A stretch of 64,000 nt of DNA. It comes from Myxococcales bacterium. GTDB lineage: Bacteria > Myxococcota_A > Polyangia > Palsa-1104 > JAEUJZ01. The position numbers and the translations under genes are program-made. The stretch's first letter is position 1; the number at the start of each line of letters is the position of its first letter. The stretch spans positions 1-64,000 of the forward strand of contig JAEUKA010000010.1 in assembly GCA_016794465.1 (NCBI GenBank), in the 5' to 3' direction. Below the pieces are notes generated by a model that did not search any database, was not told where the DNA came from, and saw only the letters and a list, made by a program, of their open reading frames with translations. Positions 43,817-52,541 of the stretch are shown piece by piece.

Positions 43817-43831
43817 ACAAGTGGCGATGGA

Positions 43832-44317
43832 TTAGTCGATGGGGAGGAACTTGACGGTGACGATCTCGTACTCGCGGTTGCCCCGGGGCGTACGAACTTG
43901 GACCGTCTCACCGACGCGGTGACCGATGAGAGCGCGGGCCACCGGCGAGCTGTAGCTCATCTTGCCCGCCTTGATGTCGCCTTCGTGCTCTCCGACGATC
44001 GCGAAGGTCTGAAGCTCACCCGAGTCGGTTTCCTCGATCGAGACGGTGGCTCCGAACACCACCTTGTTCCCAGACAGCGATGAGGGATCGACGACATCGG
44101 CGAGAGCCACCAGCTCTTCGAGCTTGCCGATGCGGCCCTCGTTGTGAGACTGCGCTTCTTTGGCGGCGCTGTACTCGGCGTTCTCCGAGAGATCCCCGTG
44201 TGCCCGCGCTTCTTCAATCGCTCGCACGATGCGGGGCCGCTCTTGCTCTTTGCGCTGTTTGAGCTCTTCCTTCAGCGCCGTGAGCCCCTTCTTGGTCATT
44301 GGGTACTTGTCGGCCAT
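43832..44317 (-). CDS. greA: Transcription elongation factor GreA
   Basis: GreA rescues stalled RNA polymerase by stimulating transcript cleavage. The 161-residue product has the N-terminal coiled-coil (GLTALKEELKQRKEQERP, EARAHGDLSENAEYSAAKEAQ) with the acidic tip DLSENAEY, and the C-terminal globular domain ending GETVQVRTPRGNREYEIVTV. I start at ATG 44317 (MADKYPMTKKGLTALKEEL), matching the family start; the longer frame to 44512 adds unrelated residues. The upstream binding site is weak. It diverges from the YfhO-like gene by 69 bp. Confidence 0.96.
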   Translation of the reverse strand: MADKYPMTKKGLTALKEELKQRKEQERPRIVRAIEEARAHGDLSENAEYSAAKEAQSHNEGRIGKLEELVALADVVDPSSLSGNKVVFGATVSIEETDSGELQTFAIVGEHEGDIKAGKMSYSSPVARALIGHRVGETVQVRTPRGNREYEIVTVKFLPID

Positions 44318-44386
44318 GCGGGACAGAGCATGCCTGCGACCGCGCAAGCGATGCAAGCGCCAAAAACCCAGCCATTTCTCGCTAAG

Positions 44387-46945
44387 ATGACGGCGCCCAT
44401 GCTCCATCGGATCACACCGTCGATTCGCTCGCTGCTGCTGTCGGTGGTCGTTCTCACGATCATCACCGGCACCCTTCACCGTGAGGTCCTGTTCGGCAAC
44501 GCGATCTACCACATGGATGACGCCGCCGATAACTACTACCCGGCGCGGGTGGCGTTCTTGCGAGCGGTCCGAGAAGGGACGCTGCCGTCGTGGGAAAACG
44601 GCACGATGTCAGGTTGGCCGCTGCTCGCTGACCCCTATTACGGCTACTTTTATCCGCTCAATGTCGTGTTCTATTTGGGGGCGCGGCGAGGCGAACCACC
44701 CTCGGGAGATGCGGCGGGTGTGCCGTCGGGCCTCGGCTACTCAGCGGCTTTGCACATGTGGATCGGCGGGCTCGGCATGCTGTGGCTGCTGCGGCGGCGA
44801 ACGTCGTGGGCGGCGGCGCTGTTTGGAGCGGTGGCGTTCGCGCTGTCGTCGTTCCTGGTCGTGCGGATTCGCCACATCATCTTTGTGCAGGCGATGGCGT
44901 GGCTGCCGTGGCTGCTGTGGTCGATAGAGCATCACTTGCAGACGAAGCAGCGGCGGACGTTGGCGGCGGCGGCGCTGTTCTCGGGTCTGCTGCTCCTCGC
45001 CGGAGCGCACTCGCTGCTCCATTTTTTGCTGTTGCCGGCGGTGTGCTATGCGGGCGGGCGGCTTCTGTCGTTTGCGCTGGCCGAGCCTTCGGGACAGCGA
45101 CGGCGGTATCTGCTGACGGAGGTGACGTGGCTTGGGGCGGCGGCGCTGTGTGGGTCGCTGATCGGGGCGATTGCGCTCTTGCCGACGCTGGTGCAGCTGC
45201 CGCTGACGGGGAGGGCGCTCGGTACCGACTATCACTTTGCGTCGACGTACGCGTGGTCGGAGTGGAAGTTTTGGCAGACGCTGCTCATGCCCGACATGGC
45301 CGGGCGGGGTGAGTGGCGCGGGGATCCGTGGGTCGGCAAGTGGAATCACTGGGAGATCGCCGGTTACTACCAAGGCGTGGCGGCGCTGCTGCTGGCGATT
45401 CCGGGGGCGGTGCTCGGACTGCTTCTGCGTGGTCGATCTGCTGTGGGAGACGGGCCTACCCAAGCGAATCCACGGCTGGCGCTGGAACTGCCGATCTTGC
45501 TGCTGCTTTCGATCGCGGCGCTCTCGATTGCCCTTGGGGACGCGGGCGCGCTGCATCCGTTTTTGTTTCGGCACTTTCCGCTCTATGCGGCGCTGCGCTG
45601 TCCGTCGCGGGCACTGTCGATCTTGGTGCTGACGGTGCCGATTTTGGGCAGCTTCGGCGCCGATCGGCTGCTCAGTGGTGCTTTGGCCCGGCGCTGGTGG
45701 CTGCCGCTCGTGGGACTGGTGGTGGCTGCCGGGATTTTTGCCGTCGGAGTTCACCAGCGCGATCAGCTCCTCCGTCTGGCCTCGCAAAAAGTACTGACGC
45801 AGCAGCTGCTGTTACTGGCCCGGGCCCATGCGGCGCTGTTCCTCGCGGGGGTGCTTGGGATCGTGACGCTGCGCGTGGTGGGTCGGGTCACAGGAGCGGT
45901 ACCCCTGCTCCTGCTCGTCGCGCTGACGACGGCGGATCAGCTGCGCATCAACCGGGACTACCTGCATCCGCAGCCGCTCGACTACGCGTACGGGATGGAG
46001 CGCTTTTTGGCCGTGCAGTGGCTGCTGCAAAACCAACAACCAGCGACGGCAATGGACAGCTCGCCATTGCTGCGGTCGCCGCTCTACGATCGCTTTGTTG
46101 CTGATCCGCGCGGACCGTTTCGGCTGCTTGCCATCGGAGAAACCATTGGTCGTCCCAGCGCCGCCGGCTACGGCTCGATCCAGCTGTGGCGCTACTCGCA
46201 CCTGCTGTACATCCTCAACCACGGTACGCCGTATCCGCACCGACGGCTGAAAGAGGACTTGGCGGCGGCGATGCTGTGGCAGCTGGGCTCACCGCTCGTC
46301 GATATGCTCAATGTCCGCTACGCGATTGCGGCGACCTCACCGGGGGCACACTGGGTCGAGCGCTTTCGACCGCAGCCGGGGACTCCGCCGAGCGCACGTT
46401 ACGAGGCGTGGTGGGACCCGCAGCTCGCGGTCTTCGAGAACACCCGCGTGATGCCGCGTGCTTTTGTGGCCTATCAAGCGCGGACAGCGACGAGCGAGGC
46501 CGAGGAAGCGAAGCTCGTGGCCCGGCCCGACTTTGATCCACACCGCGAGATCATCCTCGGGCGACCCGTCAATCCGATGCCGATGGCGCCGCAGACGGTC
46601 AGCGTCGAGAACCAGGGCCGAGCGCCCACACCAGCGCAGATCCTCTCTCACGAGCGGCATCGGGTGGTGATTGCGGCGGAAGCCAAAGCACCCGGAGTGC
46701 TGGTCCTCGGCGATACCTATCATCCAGACTGGTCGGTGACCGTCGATGGAGTGCCGCAGCCGCTCTGGCCGGTGAACCTGGCACTGCGAGGCATCGCACT
46801 CTCGCCGGGTGTCCATCGGGTCGAAATGCAGTATCGCGATCGCGGGCTGCGGCTGGGGGTCGCGCTGTCGCTGCTTGGGCTGCTCGGGCTGCTCGCACTG
46901 CTTATCCACGGCGCCCGCAAAGATCGCCAGCCGCTTCGTGTATAA
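44387..46945 (+). CDS. YfhO-like polytopic membrane protein
   Basis: The 852-residue protein has about 12 hydrophobic helices and long extracytoplasmic loops. Characteristic parts of the YfhO family are the first-loop region IYHMDDAADNYYPARVAFLR and the following GTMSGWPLLADPYYGYFYPL. Also typical is the C-terminal beta-rich domain, with PGVLVLGDTYHPDWSVTVDG just before the last helix. Members are thought to be GT-C glycosyltransferases that decorate lipid-linked or wall polymers. The first acidic loop (DD) would be the catalytic site. The substrate is not known. I start at ATG 44387; ATG 44399 is equally possible. Its stop TAA lies within a TATAAT that may serve the next gene. Confidence 0.85.
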   Translation: MTAPMLHRITPSIRSLLLSVVVLTIITGTLHREVLFGNAIYHMDDAADNYYPARVAFLRAVREGTLPSWENGTMSGWPLLADPYYGYFYPLNVVFYLGARRGEPPSGDAAGVPSGLGYSAALHMWIGGLGMLWLLRRRTSWAAALFGAVAFALSSFLVVRIRHIIFVQAMAWLPWLLWSIEHHLQTKQRRTLAAAALFSGLLLLAGAHSLLHFLLLPAVCYAGGRLLSFALAEPSGQRRRYLLTEVTWLGAAALCGSLIGAIALLPTLVQLPLTGRALGTDYHFASTYAWSEWKFWQTLLMPDMAGRGEWRGDPWVGKWNHWEIAGYYQGVAALLLAIPGAVLGLLLRGRSAVGDGPTQANPRLALELPILLLLSIAALSIALGDAGALHPFLFRHFPLYAALRCPSRALSILVLTVPILGSFGADRLLSGALARRWWLPLVGLVVAAGIFAVGVHQRDQLLRLASQKVLTQQLLLLARAHAALFLAGVLGIVTLRVVGRVTGAVPLLLLVALTTADQLRINRDYLHPQPLDYAYGMERFLAVQWLLQNQQPATAMDSSPLLRSPLYDRFVADPRGPFRLLAIGETIGRPSAAGYGSIQLWRYSHLLYILNHGTPYPHRRLKEDLAAAMLWQLGSPLVDMLNVRYAIAATSPGAHWVERFRPQPGTPPSARYEAWWDPQLAVFENTRVMPRAFVAYQARTATSEAEEAKLVARPDFDPHREIILGRPVNPMPMAPQTVSVENQGRAPTPAQILSHERHRVVIAAEAKAPGVLVLGDTYHPDWSVTVDGVPQPLWPVNLALRGIALSPGVHRVEMQYRDRGLRLGVALSLLGLLGLLALLIHGARKDRQPLRV

Positions 46946-46946
46946 T
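46941..46946 (+). promoter_or_regulatory. Consensus -10 (TATAAT) for the downstream gene
   Basis: TATAAT at 46941-46946 is a perfect -10 hexamer and contains the stop TAA of the YfhO-like gene. It lies 24 bp before the GTG start at 46970. No good -35 is seen 17 bp upstream, so the strength is uncertain. Confidence 0.4.
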
Positions 46947-46969
46947 TGCGGGTACCTCTAGGAGTCGCC

Positions 46970-47368
46970 GTGCCTCGGATCTTTGTTTCTCAGAAGCGTG
47001 TGCAGCAGTGGACAGAGGAGGGTCGCGTCCACATCGAAGGCAATCAGATGACCCTGCCAGAGCTGGGGCGCATGTTTCGGCTGACCGAGGCGTTCTACGT
47101 CGAGCGCGCGGTGTCCGACGGTGGCGATGTACTGGGCATCAAGGGCCGCGTCAAGACCCGCAACCAGATTGCCCAGCTGGGTGGCGAGGTGTTCCTAAAC
47201 TCACTTGTCATCGGCGATGCAGCCTACGAAGGAGATCCGGGCTTTGTCGGTGAGCCGATGCAGCGGTCGGCCAAACAAGTGACCTCGCGACCAGGGCTCG
47301 ATGGTGTGCCGCAGCGCAGTCTCTCCTCTGCACCGACAGGCAAGGTTCTTCCCAAAAATCCCAGCTAG
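46970..47368 (+). CDS. Small soluble protein of unknown function
   Basis: The 132-residue product starts at GTG 46970 (PRIFVSQKRVQQWTEEGRV), with AGGAG 5 bases upstream. Residues 1-95 look like a compact domain: VHIEGNQMTLPELGRMFRLT suggests a winged-helix-like or MerR-like opening, then VYVERAV-type strands, KGRVKTRNQIAQLGGEVFLNSLVIGD and YEGDPGFVG. The C-terminus (SAKQVTSRPGLDGVPQRS) is probably disordered. I recall similar proteins in myxobacteria but know no function. A hairpin terminator at 47427-47460 follows. Confidence 0.65.
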   Translation: MPRIFVSQKRVQQWTEEGRVHIEGNQMTLPELGRMFRLTEAFYVERAVSDGGDVLGIKGRVKTRNQIAQLGGEVFLNSLVIGDAAYEGDPGFVGEPMQRSAKQVTSRPGLDGVPQRSLSSAPTGKVLPKNPS

Positions 47369-47426
47369 CGACGCTCTCCGCAACGGCGCTGCCTCAAAAC
47401 GAGCTCAGCTGTAACCCTGAAAACAC

Positions 47427-47460
47427 AAAGGGCCGACTGCACGATGGCAGCCGACCCTTT
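47427..47460. terminator. Hairpin terminator between convergent genes
   Basis: AAAGGGCCGACTGC (47427-47440) pairs with GGCAGCCGACCCTTT (47446-47460) apart from one mismatch and a wobble, around a short loop. On the minus strand it is followed by TTTGTGTTTT, so it suits the histone-like gene best; it can also serve the small gene on the plus strand. Confidence 0.75.
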
Positions 47461-47483
47461 ATGGACTACTTATTCTCGACGGG

Positions 47484-47915
47484 TTACTTCTTCTTCGGGG
47501 CCGGCTTCTTGGCGGGCGCCGGAGCCGGCTTCTTGGCGGGCGCCGGAGCTGGCTTCTTGGCAGGCGCCGGAGCTGGCTTCTTGGCAGGCGCCGGAGCGGC
47601 CTTCTTTGCGGCCGGGACAGCCTTCTTGGCGGCGGGAGCGGCCTTCTTGGTCACCGGCTTCTTATCGGTCTTGGTCTTCTTGCGCTTCTGACCACCGACC
47701 GCTCGCTTGGCGCGGGACACATCGCCATGCGAATCGAGGAAGTACAGGTAGCCTTCCTCACGGTTGAAGCTGCCATTGGCAACCTTCTCGGCCTTGCCAG
47801 CCGGGGAGGCCTGGCCAGCACGCTTCATCGGGGTCTTCCATACTTCGGTGCCCCGAAGGAAGTACAGGTAACCAGTCTCACGCTTGATGTTCAGCTTCGC
47901 AACTTTCTCGGCCAT
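47484..47915 (-). CDS. Histone H1-like protein with duplicated N-terminal motif
   Basis: The 143-residue protein has two parts. Residues 1-70 contain two related units: KVAKLNIKRETGYLYFLRG and KVANGSFNREEGYLYFLDS. The rest is very basic and built of Lys/Ala/Pro repeats (several copies of KKPAPAPA, plus KKAAPAAKKA), like the tails of eukaryotic H1 and bacterial Hc1-type proteins. It probably binds DNA in the nucleoid. The ATG at 47915 has GGAGGAAA upstream, better than the longer frame to 47957. The paired GYLYFL units are small and might be protein-protein or nucleic-acid contacts. Confidence 0.7.
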   Translation of the reverse strand: MAEKVAKLNIKRETGYLYFLRGTEVWKTPMKRAGQASPAGKAEKVANGSFNREEGYLYFLDSHGDVSRAKRAVGGQKRKKTKTDKKPVTKKAAPAAKKAVPAAKKAAPAPAKKPAPAPAKKPAPAPAKKPAPAPAKKPAPKKK

Positions 47916-47947
47916 TACTTTCCTCCATCTCTCAGAGGGGTTGGTTT

Positions 47948-47986
47948 GAATTGACACTATTTGAGGCTCGACGAGGCTGTCAATTC
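47948..47986 (-). promoter_or_regulatory. Inverted repeat and probable promoter of the histone-like gene
   Basis: GAATTGACA (47948-47956) and TGTCAATTC (47978-47986) are perfect 9-bp inverted repeats with a 21-bp centre. Read on the minus strand the distal arm contains TTGACA, a consensus -35, and 17 bp on is ATAGTG, a weak -10. The site is 32-71 bp upstream of ATG 47915. A dimeric repressor could bind here, which would suit a tightly controlled chromatin protein. Confidence 0.45.
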
Positions 47987-48128
47987 GTTTTGTGCGGAAA
48001 AGATCACTTTTTTTCGTCGGGCGGTTGCGGGCCGTCTTCGGGAAAATTCCAATTATCGTCGGAGATGCCCGATTTCCCGTCGGAATGGCGATTTTGGGCG
48101 ATTTTCCGCCAATCAGACGGGGTTTTCT

Positions 48129-49022
48129 TCATCGCACGCGAGCACAGATCACCTGTTCTGCGCTGACGGGGCTAAGTGGCTGTCCGTCGAAGCCCCCAGC
48201 GCGGTACCACAAGCGGAAGCCGTTGTAGTGCAAAAGGGCCGTAAGCTCGGCTGGGAAGTACAACTTTTGGCTCAAATGGATGGTCCGAGGCGCGCTCGCC
48301 TGAGCTTTTGGGGTGGCTGGATCGGGCTCATAGAAGATCCGAATCCACTGAATCTGGGTCGCCGGGTCGTAGTCGTGGTTGGTGCTGTAGATGAGCTTCT
48401 CGCCGGTGCGCGGGTGCTTGAACCGCGTCCGTGACCAGCGCCGCGTCGGACTGCGCGACAGCCAGGCCAGATCGGGATTGAGCACATCAAAGGCGAAGAT
48501 CCCGTCGGGATGAAGCAAGCGGCGAACCTCCGATAGGAAGCGCTCGAGGTCCTCGCGATGGTAGAGGTGCTGCAGACCGTTAAACGGACAGACAATCAGT
48601 CGAAAGCGATCGTTTTTCTCGACGTGCAGTGGCAGCTCGCGAAAGTCGGCTTGCAGCAGCAACGCGCGCCCGACGGCCTTTTTCCCAAGCGCCCGCAGGC
48701 GAGCCTGACAGCGAGACAGCATCTGCGCCGAGCGATCGATTCCAATCAGCTGATGACCGTCGCGAACCAGGGGCAGTAGCAGTCGCCCGGTGCCACTCGC
48801 CAGCTCGACGATCGACAGTGCTCGCTTGTGGACGCTCGTCATGTCGGTCGCCAGCTGCCGATACCAAGCGACATCGTGGCGACGGCGCGAAAACTCGTGA
48901 TCGTATAGCTCGGCGTCTTCATACATCTCGACCGAGCCCTGGTGGAGGGCGGCGCGTGTCTCGTCTAGGGTTTGCGCGGCGGTTTGCGCAGGATTCGGCG
49001 TCGGCGGGAGCGACTCGGACAT
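48129..49022 (-). CDS. Class I SAM-dependent methyltransferase
   Basis: The 297-residue protein has a Rossmann methyltransferase core: AELYDHEFSRRRHDVAWYR before the fold, then SIVELASGTGRLLLPLVRDG (motif I, SAM-binding glycines), GIDRSAQMLSRCQARL (motif II acidic residue) and LLQADFREL. FRLIVCPFNGLQHLYHREDL and LHPDGIFAFDVLNPDL complete the fold. The last ~80 residues contain IRIFYEPD, a substrate-binding beta cap. The substrate cannot be told: members act on small molecules, lipids or proteins. The ATG at 49022 is the first Met before the conserved part. The gene diverges from ruvX with 78 bp between starts. Confidence 0.82.
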   Translation of the reverse strand: MSESLPPTPNPAQTAAQTLDETRAALHQGSVEMYEDAELYDHEFSRRRHDVAWYRQLATDMTSVHKRALSIVELASGTGRLLLPLVRDGHQLIGIDRSAQMLSRCQARLRALGKKAVGRALLLQADFRELPLHVEKNDRFRLIVCPFNGLQHLYHREDLERFLSEVRRLLHPDGIFAFDVLNPDLAWLSRSPTRRWSRTRFKHPRTGEKLIYSTNHDYDPATQIQWIRIFYEPDPATPKAQASAPRTIHLSQKLYFPAELTALLHYNGFRLWYRAGGFDGQPLSPVSAEQVICARVR

Positions 49023-49100
49023 GGGCCACTTGTACTCGCTCTCATCGGCCAGCGGCAGTGGAAATTTGACGAAGGGGGCAACCCTGTACATGGTCGCCGC

Positions 49101-49541
49101 GTGCGGATCCTTGGGCTCGACGTGGGGAGTAAGACGATTGGTGTCGCGGTCAGCGACGAGCTTTTGCTGTGTGCGCATCCCCAGAAGACGCTCCAAAGGC
49201 GGGGGACGAAAAAGGATGTCGAGACGATTGTGCTCCTCTGTAAACAGCATGGAGCGACGCAGATCGTCGTCGGGCTGCCATATGACTGCGAAGGCAACGA
49301 GGGCCATCGTGCCAAGCGAGTGCGGGTGCTCGGGGATGCGCTCGCAGCGACGGGTCTGCACATTGACTATCAAGACGAGAGCTTTTCGACCGTGGAGGCG
49401 GAGCAAGTGCTGCTGGCCGCCGATCTATCGAGAGCGCGACGGAAGGAAGTGGTGGATCGCTTGGCGGCTGCGGTGATCTTGCAAGCATGGCTCGATACGG
49501 AAGGTCCGCGCTCCAAAGCGACGCAGGAGGAGCCGATATGA
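49101..49541 (+). CDS. ruvX: Putative pre-16S rRNA nuclease / Holliday junction resolvase (YqgF)
   Basis: The 146-residue protein has the RNase H-like YqgF fold: ILGLDVGSKTIGVAVSDE (first catalytic Asp), IVVGLPYDCEGNEG, and the C-terminal acidic site VDRLAAAVILQAWLD. The family processes 16S rRNA precursors and resolves Holliday junctions. The start is GTG 49101, immediately before the conserved RILGLDVG; no strong binding site is visible. Its stop overlaps the mltG start (ATGA), a well-known pairing. Confidence 0.93.
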   Translation: MRILGLDVGSKTIGVAVSDELLLCAHPQKTLQRRGTKKDVETIVLLCKQHGATQIVVGLPYDCEGNEGHRAKRVRVLGDALAATGLHIDYQDESFSTVEAEQVLLAADLSRARRKEVVDRLAAAVILQAWLDTEGPRSKATQEEPI

Positions 49542-50644
49542 GCCGGCTGTCTCTCGCGATGCGACAGCGACTGGCGGCGCTGGTGGTGTTCCTGACCGTC
49601 GGAACTGCCGTCGGGATAGGCGGTCACTTTGTGTGGCAGGCGTTCCGCTATCCCGATCGACCGGGGCCTCCGTCGGGGCCGGCCGAGGCGCGGATTGTCA
49701 TCGTCAAAGGGATGAGCCTGTCCGAGATCTCACGTCTGCTATCCGACAAGGACATCATTTATCACCCCGAGTGGTTTCGTTTTTATGCGAGCGAGCGGGG
49801 TGTGGCGTCGAAGATTCGGGCTGGGGCGTATTCTTTGTCGGCGCGGATGTCGCCTCGGCAGATTCTCGACACGCTGCTGTCGGGGGCGCGCGAGCCGGAT
49901 GTGCCGGTGACGATTCCCGAGGGCAAGCACATGATCGAGATTGCCCATCTCCTGGAAGAAGCGGGGATCTGCAAGGCCGCCGAGGCAGAGCGGCTGATGC
50001 GCGATCCCAACTATGCGCTGACGCTTGGGCTCAGTGGCGGCTCACTCGAAGGCTATTTGTATCCAGATACGTATCGATTTCCGCCGGGGGTGCCGTGTAC
50101 GCGGGTGCTGCCGGCGCTGGTCAAGCGGACGCAGCGCGTGCTCGGTGAGCTGAAGTCGCAGTACTTCGAGGGGCTGCGCGTCCTCAACCGTCAGTACAAG
50201 TTCGGCGATCGCGAGATCATCATCATGGCCAGCCTGGTCGAAAAAGAGACGGCGCGGCCCGAGGAGCGTCCTCGCATTGCGGGTGTGTTTCTCAATCGAC
50301 TGCGGCTGCCGACGTTCAAGCCGCATCGCCTCGAGACGGACCCGACGATCATCTACGGCTGCACGGTTCCCGTCGAGAAAAGCGAGGCTTGCAAGCAGTT
50401 TCAGGGCCGCATCCGTCGCATCCACCTGCAAGACCCCGACAACCCCTACAACACCTACACCCACGAGGGGCTGCCGCCGGCGCCGATCAGCAATCCGGGT
50501 CGAGCGGCACTCGCGGCAGTGCTGGCGCCCGATACCACGCCCTACCTCTATTTCGTGTCGAAGAACGATGGCACGCATCAGTTCTCGGTGACGCTGGAAG
50601 AGCACCAAGCGGCGGTAAACAAGTACCAGCGCGCCGGCCACTGA
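49538..50644 (+). CDS. mltG: Endolytic murein transglycosylase
   Basis: MltG cleaves nascent peptidoglycan strands and may end chain growth. The 368-residue protein has one N-terminal transmembrane helix (LAALVVFLTVGTAVGIGGHF), a LysM-like region (IVIVKGMSLSEISRLLSDKD), then the YceG core GSLEGYLYPDTYRFPPG. The catalytic Glu lies in IIMASLVEKETA, with GVFLNRL, ETDPTIIYG and NTYTHEGLPPAPISNPG downstream. Order and size fit the family. The ATG overlaps the ruvX stop and has GGAGGAG upstream. Confidence 0.95.
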   Translation: MSRLSLAMRQRLAALVVFLTVGTAVGIGGHFVWQAFRYPDRPGPPSGPAEARIVIVKGMSLSEISRLLSDKDIIYHPEWFRFYASERGVASKIRAGAYSLSARMSPRQILDTLLSGAREPDVPVTIPEGKHMIEIAHLLEEAGICKAAEAERLMRDPNYALTLGLSGGSLEGYLYPDTYRFPPGVPCTRVLPALVKRTQRVLGELKSQYFEGLRVLNRQYKFGDREIIIMASLVEKETARPEERPRIAGVFLNRLRLPTFKPHRLETDPTIIYGCTVPVEKSEACKQFQGRIRRIHLQDPDNPYNTYTHEGLPPAPISNPGRAALAAVLAPDTTPYLYFVSKNDGTHQFSVTLEEHQAAVNKYQRAGH

Positions 50645-50750
50645 CCGCTGTTCCATCGCTGCGATCGGGCATCTTCCCGCAATCGCTGCGCTTTCGGCGA
50701 GATGACAAACCTGCCGTTGCGGAAGCTGGGATGGCGCTTAGATTGGCTTT

Positions 50751-51875
50751 ATGTCGAGTGTTCACAAGCCCGAGGTCACAGCGGGAGCTTCAGAGCGTCG
50801 TATCGGCGCTCGCGTGGCTTCTTTCTTCAACCGACTGACCGCGCTGTCTCCCCATGGCAGTGCCGCGCTGCGTGACTATCGCATCTTGAGCAGCTTGGTA
50901 GGTCTTTCGGCGGTGGTGGCGCTGGCGGCGATTCCGGCGATGCCGGTGTGGGCCGCGCCGCTCGGACTGGTCGTCGGGGGGCTCTACTATCTGATCTTTG
51001 CTCGACGGGAACGGCGGCGCATGCAGCTGTTGCGACAGCCCTTTCCCGATGCGTGGCGGGATACCTTGCAGAGGCGGGTGCCGCTCTACTCGCAGCTGAC
51101 CGAGACGGAGCAGCGCCGCTTTGAAGGGGAGGTCGCGGTGTTCCTCGGTGAGCAGCGGATCTATGCACTGGGCGGGCTCGACGACGGTCCCTCGGCGGAC
51201 GGCGCGCAGGTGCGGCTGACCGACGAACATCGGGTGCTGATTGCGGCGAGCGCGGCGATCCTGCTCCTCGGGCGGCCCGACTGGCGGCTGCCGACCGAGC
51301 GCGACATCGTGGTCTATCCGTCGTCGTTTGCGGAAGAGACGTACTCGATGGAGAGCAATGCCCACACCATCGGAATGGTCCATGCCCAAGGCCCGATCCT
51401 GTTTGCCATCGATGCCATCGAGCGCAGCTTTCCGCGTCGGCCAAGCTATCTGTCGTCGGGGCTGCTGTTCCAGGCGGCGCCGCAGTTTGCGCAGTCTCAC
51501 GTTGGGCTGCACGAGTTTGCGCACGTCCTCGACTTCCTTGGTCAACAGGGTCGCTCGACGGGCGTGCCGGTGCTGTTGCCGCCGTCGGTGCAGAGGCAGT
51601 GGCACCAGCAGCTGTCCGTCGAGCGCGATCGGCTGATGGAAGGCAACTCGGTGCTCAATCCCTATGGACTGAAAAACGAGGCTGAGCTGTTCGCGGTGTC
51701 CGTCGAGAGCTTCTTCCAAGACGCCCAGCGGCTGCGCAGTCACCACCCCGAGCTGTATGGGCTTTTGGCCGACTTCTTCAACCAAGATCCCGCGTCGCGC
51801 AGCCTGCCGATGACGGCGGTCGCCAGCTTCCGGCCGTGGTTCGCGCTCGGCTCGTCGGTTCGCTATACCGCCTAG
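50751..51875 (+). CDS. mtfA: MtfA-like zinc-dependent peptidase (M90) with membrane anchor
   Basis: The product (374 aa) begins with a basic stretch and two hydrophobic helices (IPAMPVWAAPLGLVVGGLYY and the stretch before it), then the MtfA catalytic domain. The zinc site reads GLHEFAHVLDFLG (HExxH) and the second part of the site is in NEAELFAVSVESFF (E). E. coli MtfA binds Mlc and is cytosolic, about 265 aa; here the extra N-terminal ~100 residues add a membrane anchor. ATG 50751 has only a weak site. The following 666 bp have no gene. Confidence 0.88.
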   Translation: MSSVHKPEVTAGASERRIGARVASFFNRLTALSPHGSAALRDYRILSSLVGLSAVVALAAIPAMPVWAAPLGLVVGGLYYLIFARRERRRMQLLRQPFPDAWRDTLQRRVPLYSQLTETEQRRFEGEVAVFLGEQRIYALGGLDDGPSADGAQVRLTDEHRVLIAASAAILLLGRPDWRLPTERDIVVYPSSFAEETYSMESNAHTIGMVHAQGPILFAIDAIERSFPRRPSYLSSGLLFQAAPQFAQSHVGLHEFAHVLDFLGQQGRSTGVPVLLPPSVQRQWHQQLSVERDRLMEGNSVLNPYGLKNEAELFAVSVESFFQDAQRLRSHHPELYGLLADFFNQDPASRSLPMTAVASFRPWFALGSSVRYTA

Positions 51876-52541
51876 CAGTCCCGAGTTCCCGCAATCGCAC
51901 AAGCATCCGCAGTAACGCACTTCGTTCATCTACATAACAAACCAGTAGATAAAGCGCAGACTGTAGGAGTTCTGGCGCTCGTGCTGCACCTTTGTATCTT
52001 GATGTGGGCGCGACTGCGGTGGGTGGACCGCATTGGCCCAGAGCATCCTACGCATCCGCAACGGGTCTACTTGGAGTATGCTTTCCCTACAGCTGCCTAC
52101 CTGCATCCTGGTGTCACGACCAGGGGCCACCGGGCTCCACACCGGAGCATGGACAACCTGTGAATAACTGTGTGGGTACAGGTCGTATCTTGGCGGTTTC
52201 CAAGGACTTTCCTGTGGGCGCCTAAATTTTGGGCAGCGGCAGCGGCGGCCTCTTTTCGTCTCTTCAAGCCGCGATCAGCCTTACCGAAACCAGCCAGCAT
52301 GAAGGTCTTGCGGCCACCGCAGCGGGGGCCGGCGAGATTGGTCTGACCAATGAATTGGAGATTTTCGAGCCGCGAAACTGAAAAATCGACATGTAGAACT
52401 TTAGGCAAATAACCGGGTCGATCAGACAAATTCCTGTTTGGTTCCTGGCAGCTAGGCGCGGGCAAGTGGCTTGTGCTTTGGACTTCGCAAGAGGTAGAAT
52501 CGGGCGGTCCCAAAAGATACCTACGCAAAAGGCCCATACCC
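51876..52541. other. Long gene-free stretch with several short hairpins
   Basis: This 666-bp region has no convincing gene on either strand. It contains at least five perfect inverted repeats: CCTGGT/ACCAGG (52107-52124), GCTCC/GGAGC (52134-52147), ACCTGT/ACAGGT (52156-52183), ATTGGT/ACCAAT (52337-52351) and TTTCG/CGAAA (52363-52377). None has a terminator-type T-run. A single DnaA-box-like TGTGAATAA (52159-52167) lies inside the third. A small structured RNA or a long leader for the next gene is possible. Confidence 0.45.
52471..52500 (+). promoter_or_regulatory. Possible promoter of giant TPR gene
   Basis: TTGTGC (52471-52476) and TAGAAT (52495-52500) are separated by 18 bp, 42 bp before ATG 52542. 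The -10 is good, the -35 only fair. If correct, the hairpins farther upstream would lie outside this transcript. Confidence 0.35.

Noticed and set aside
52159..52167. Replication origin (DnaA box TGTGAATAA)
   Set aside because: One box only, with one change from consensus, no cluster, no AT-rich unwinding region and no dnaA/dnaN/gyrB nearby.
52466..52485. Sigma-54 promoter (TGGC then TTTGG)
   Set aside because: The -12 element lacks the GC and the spacing is wrong.
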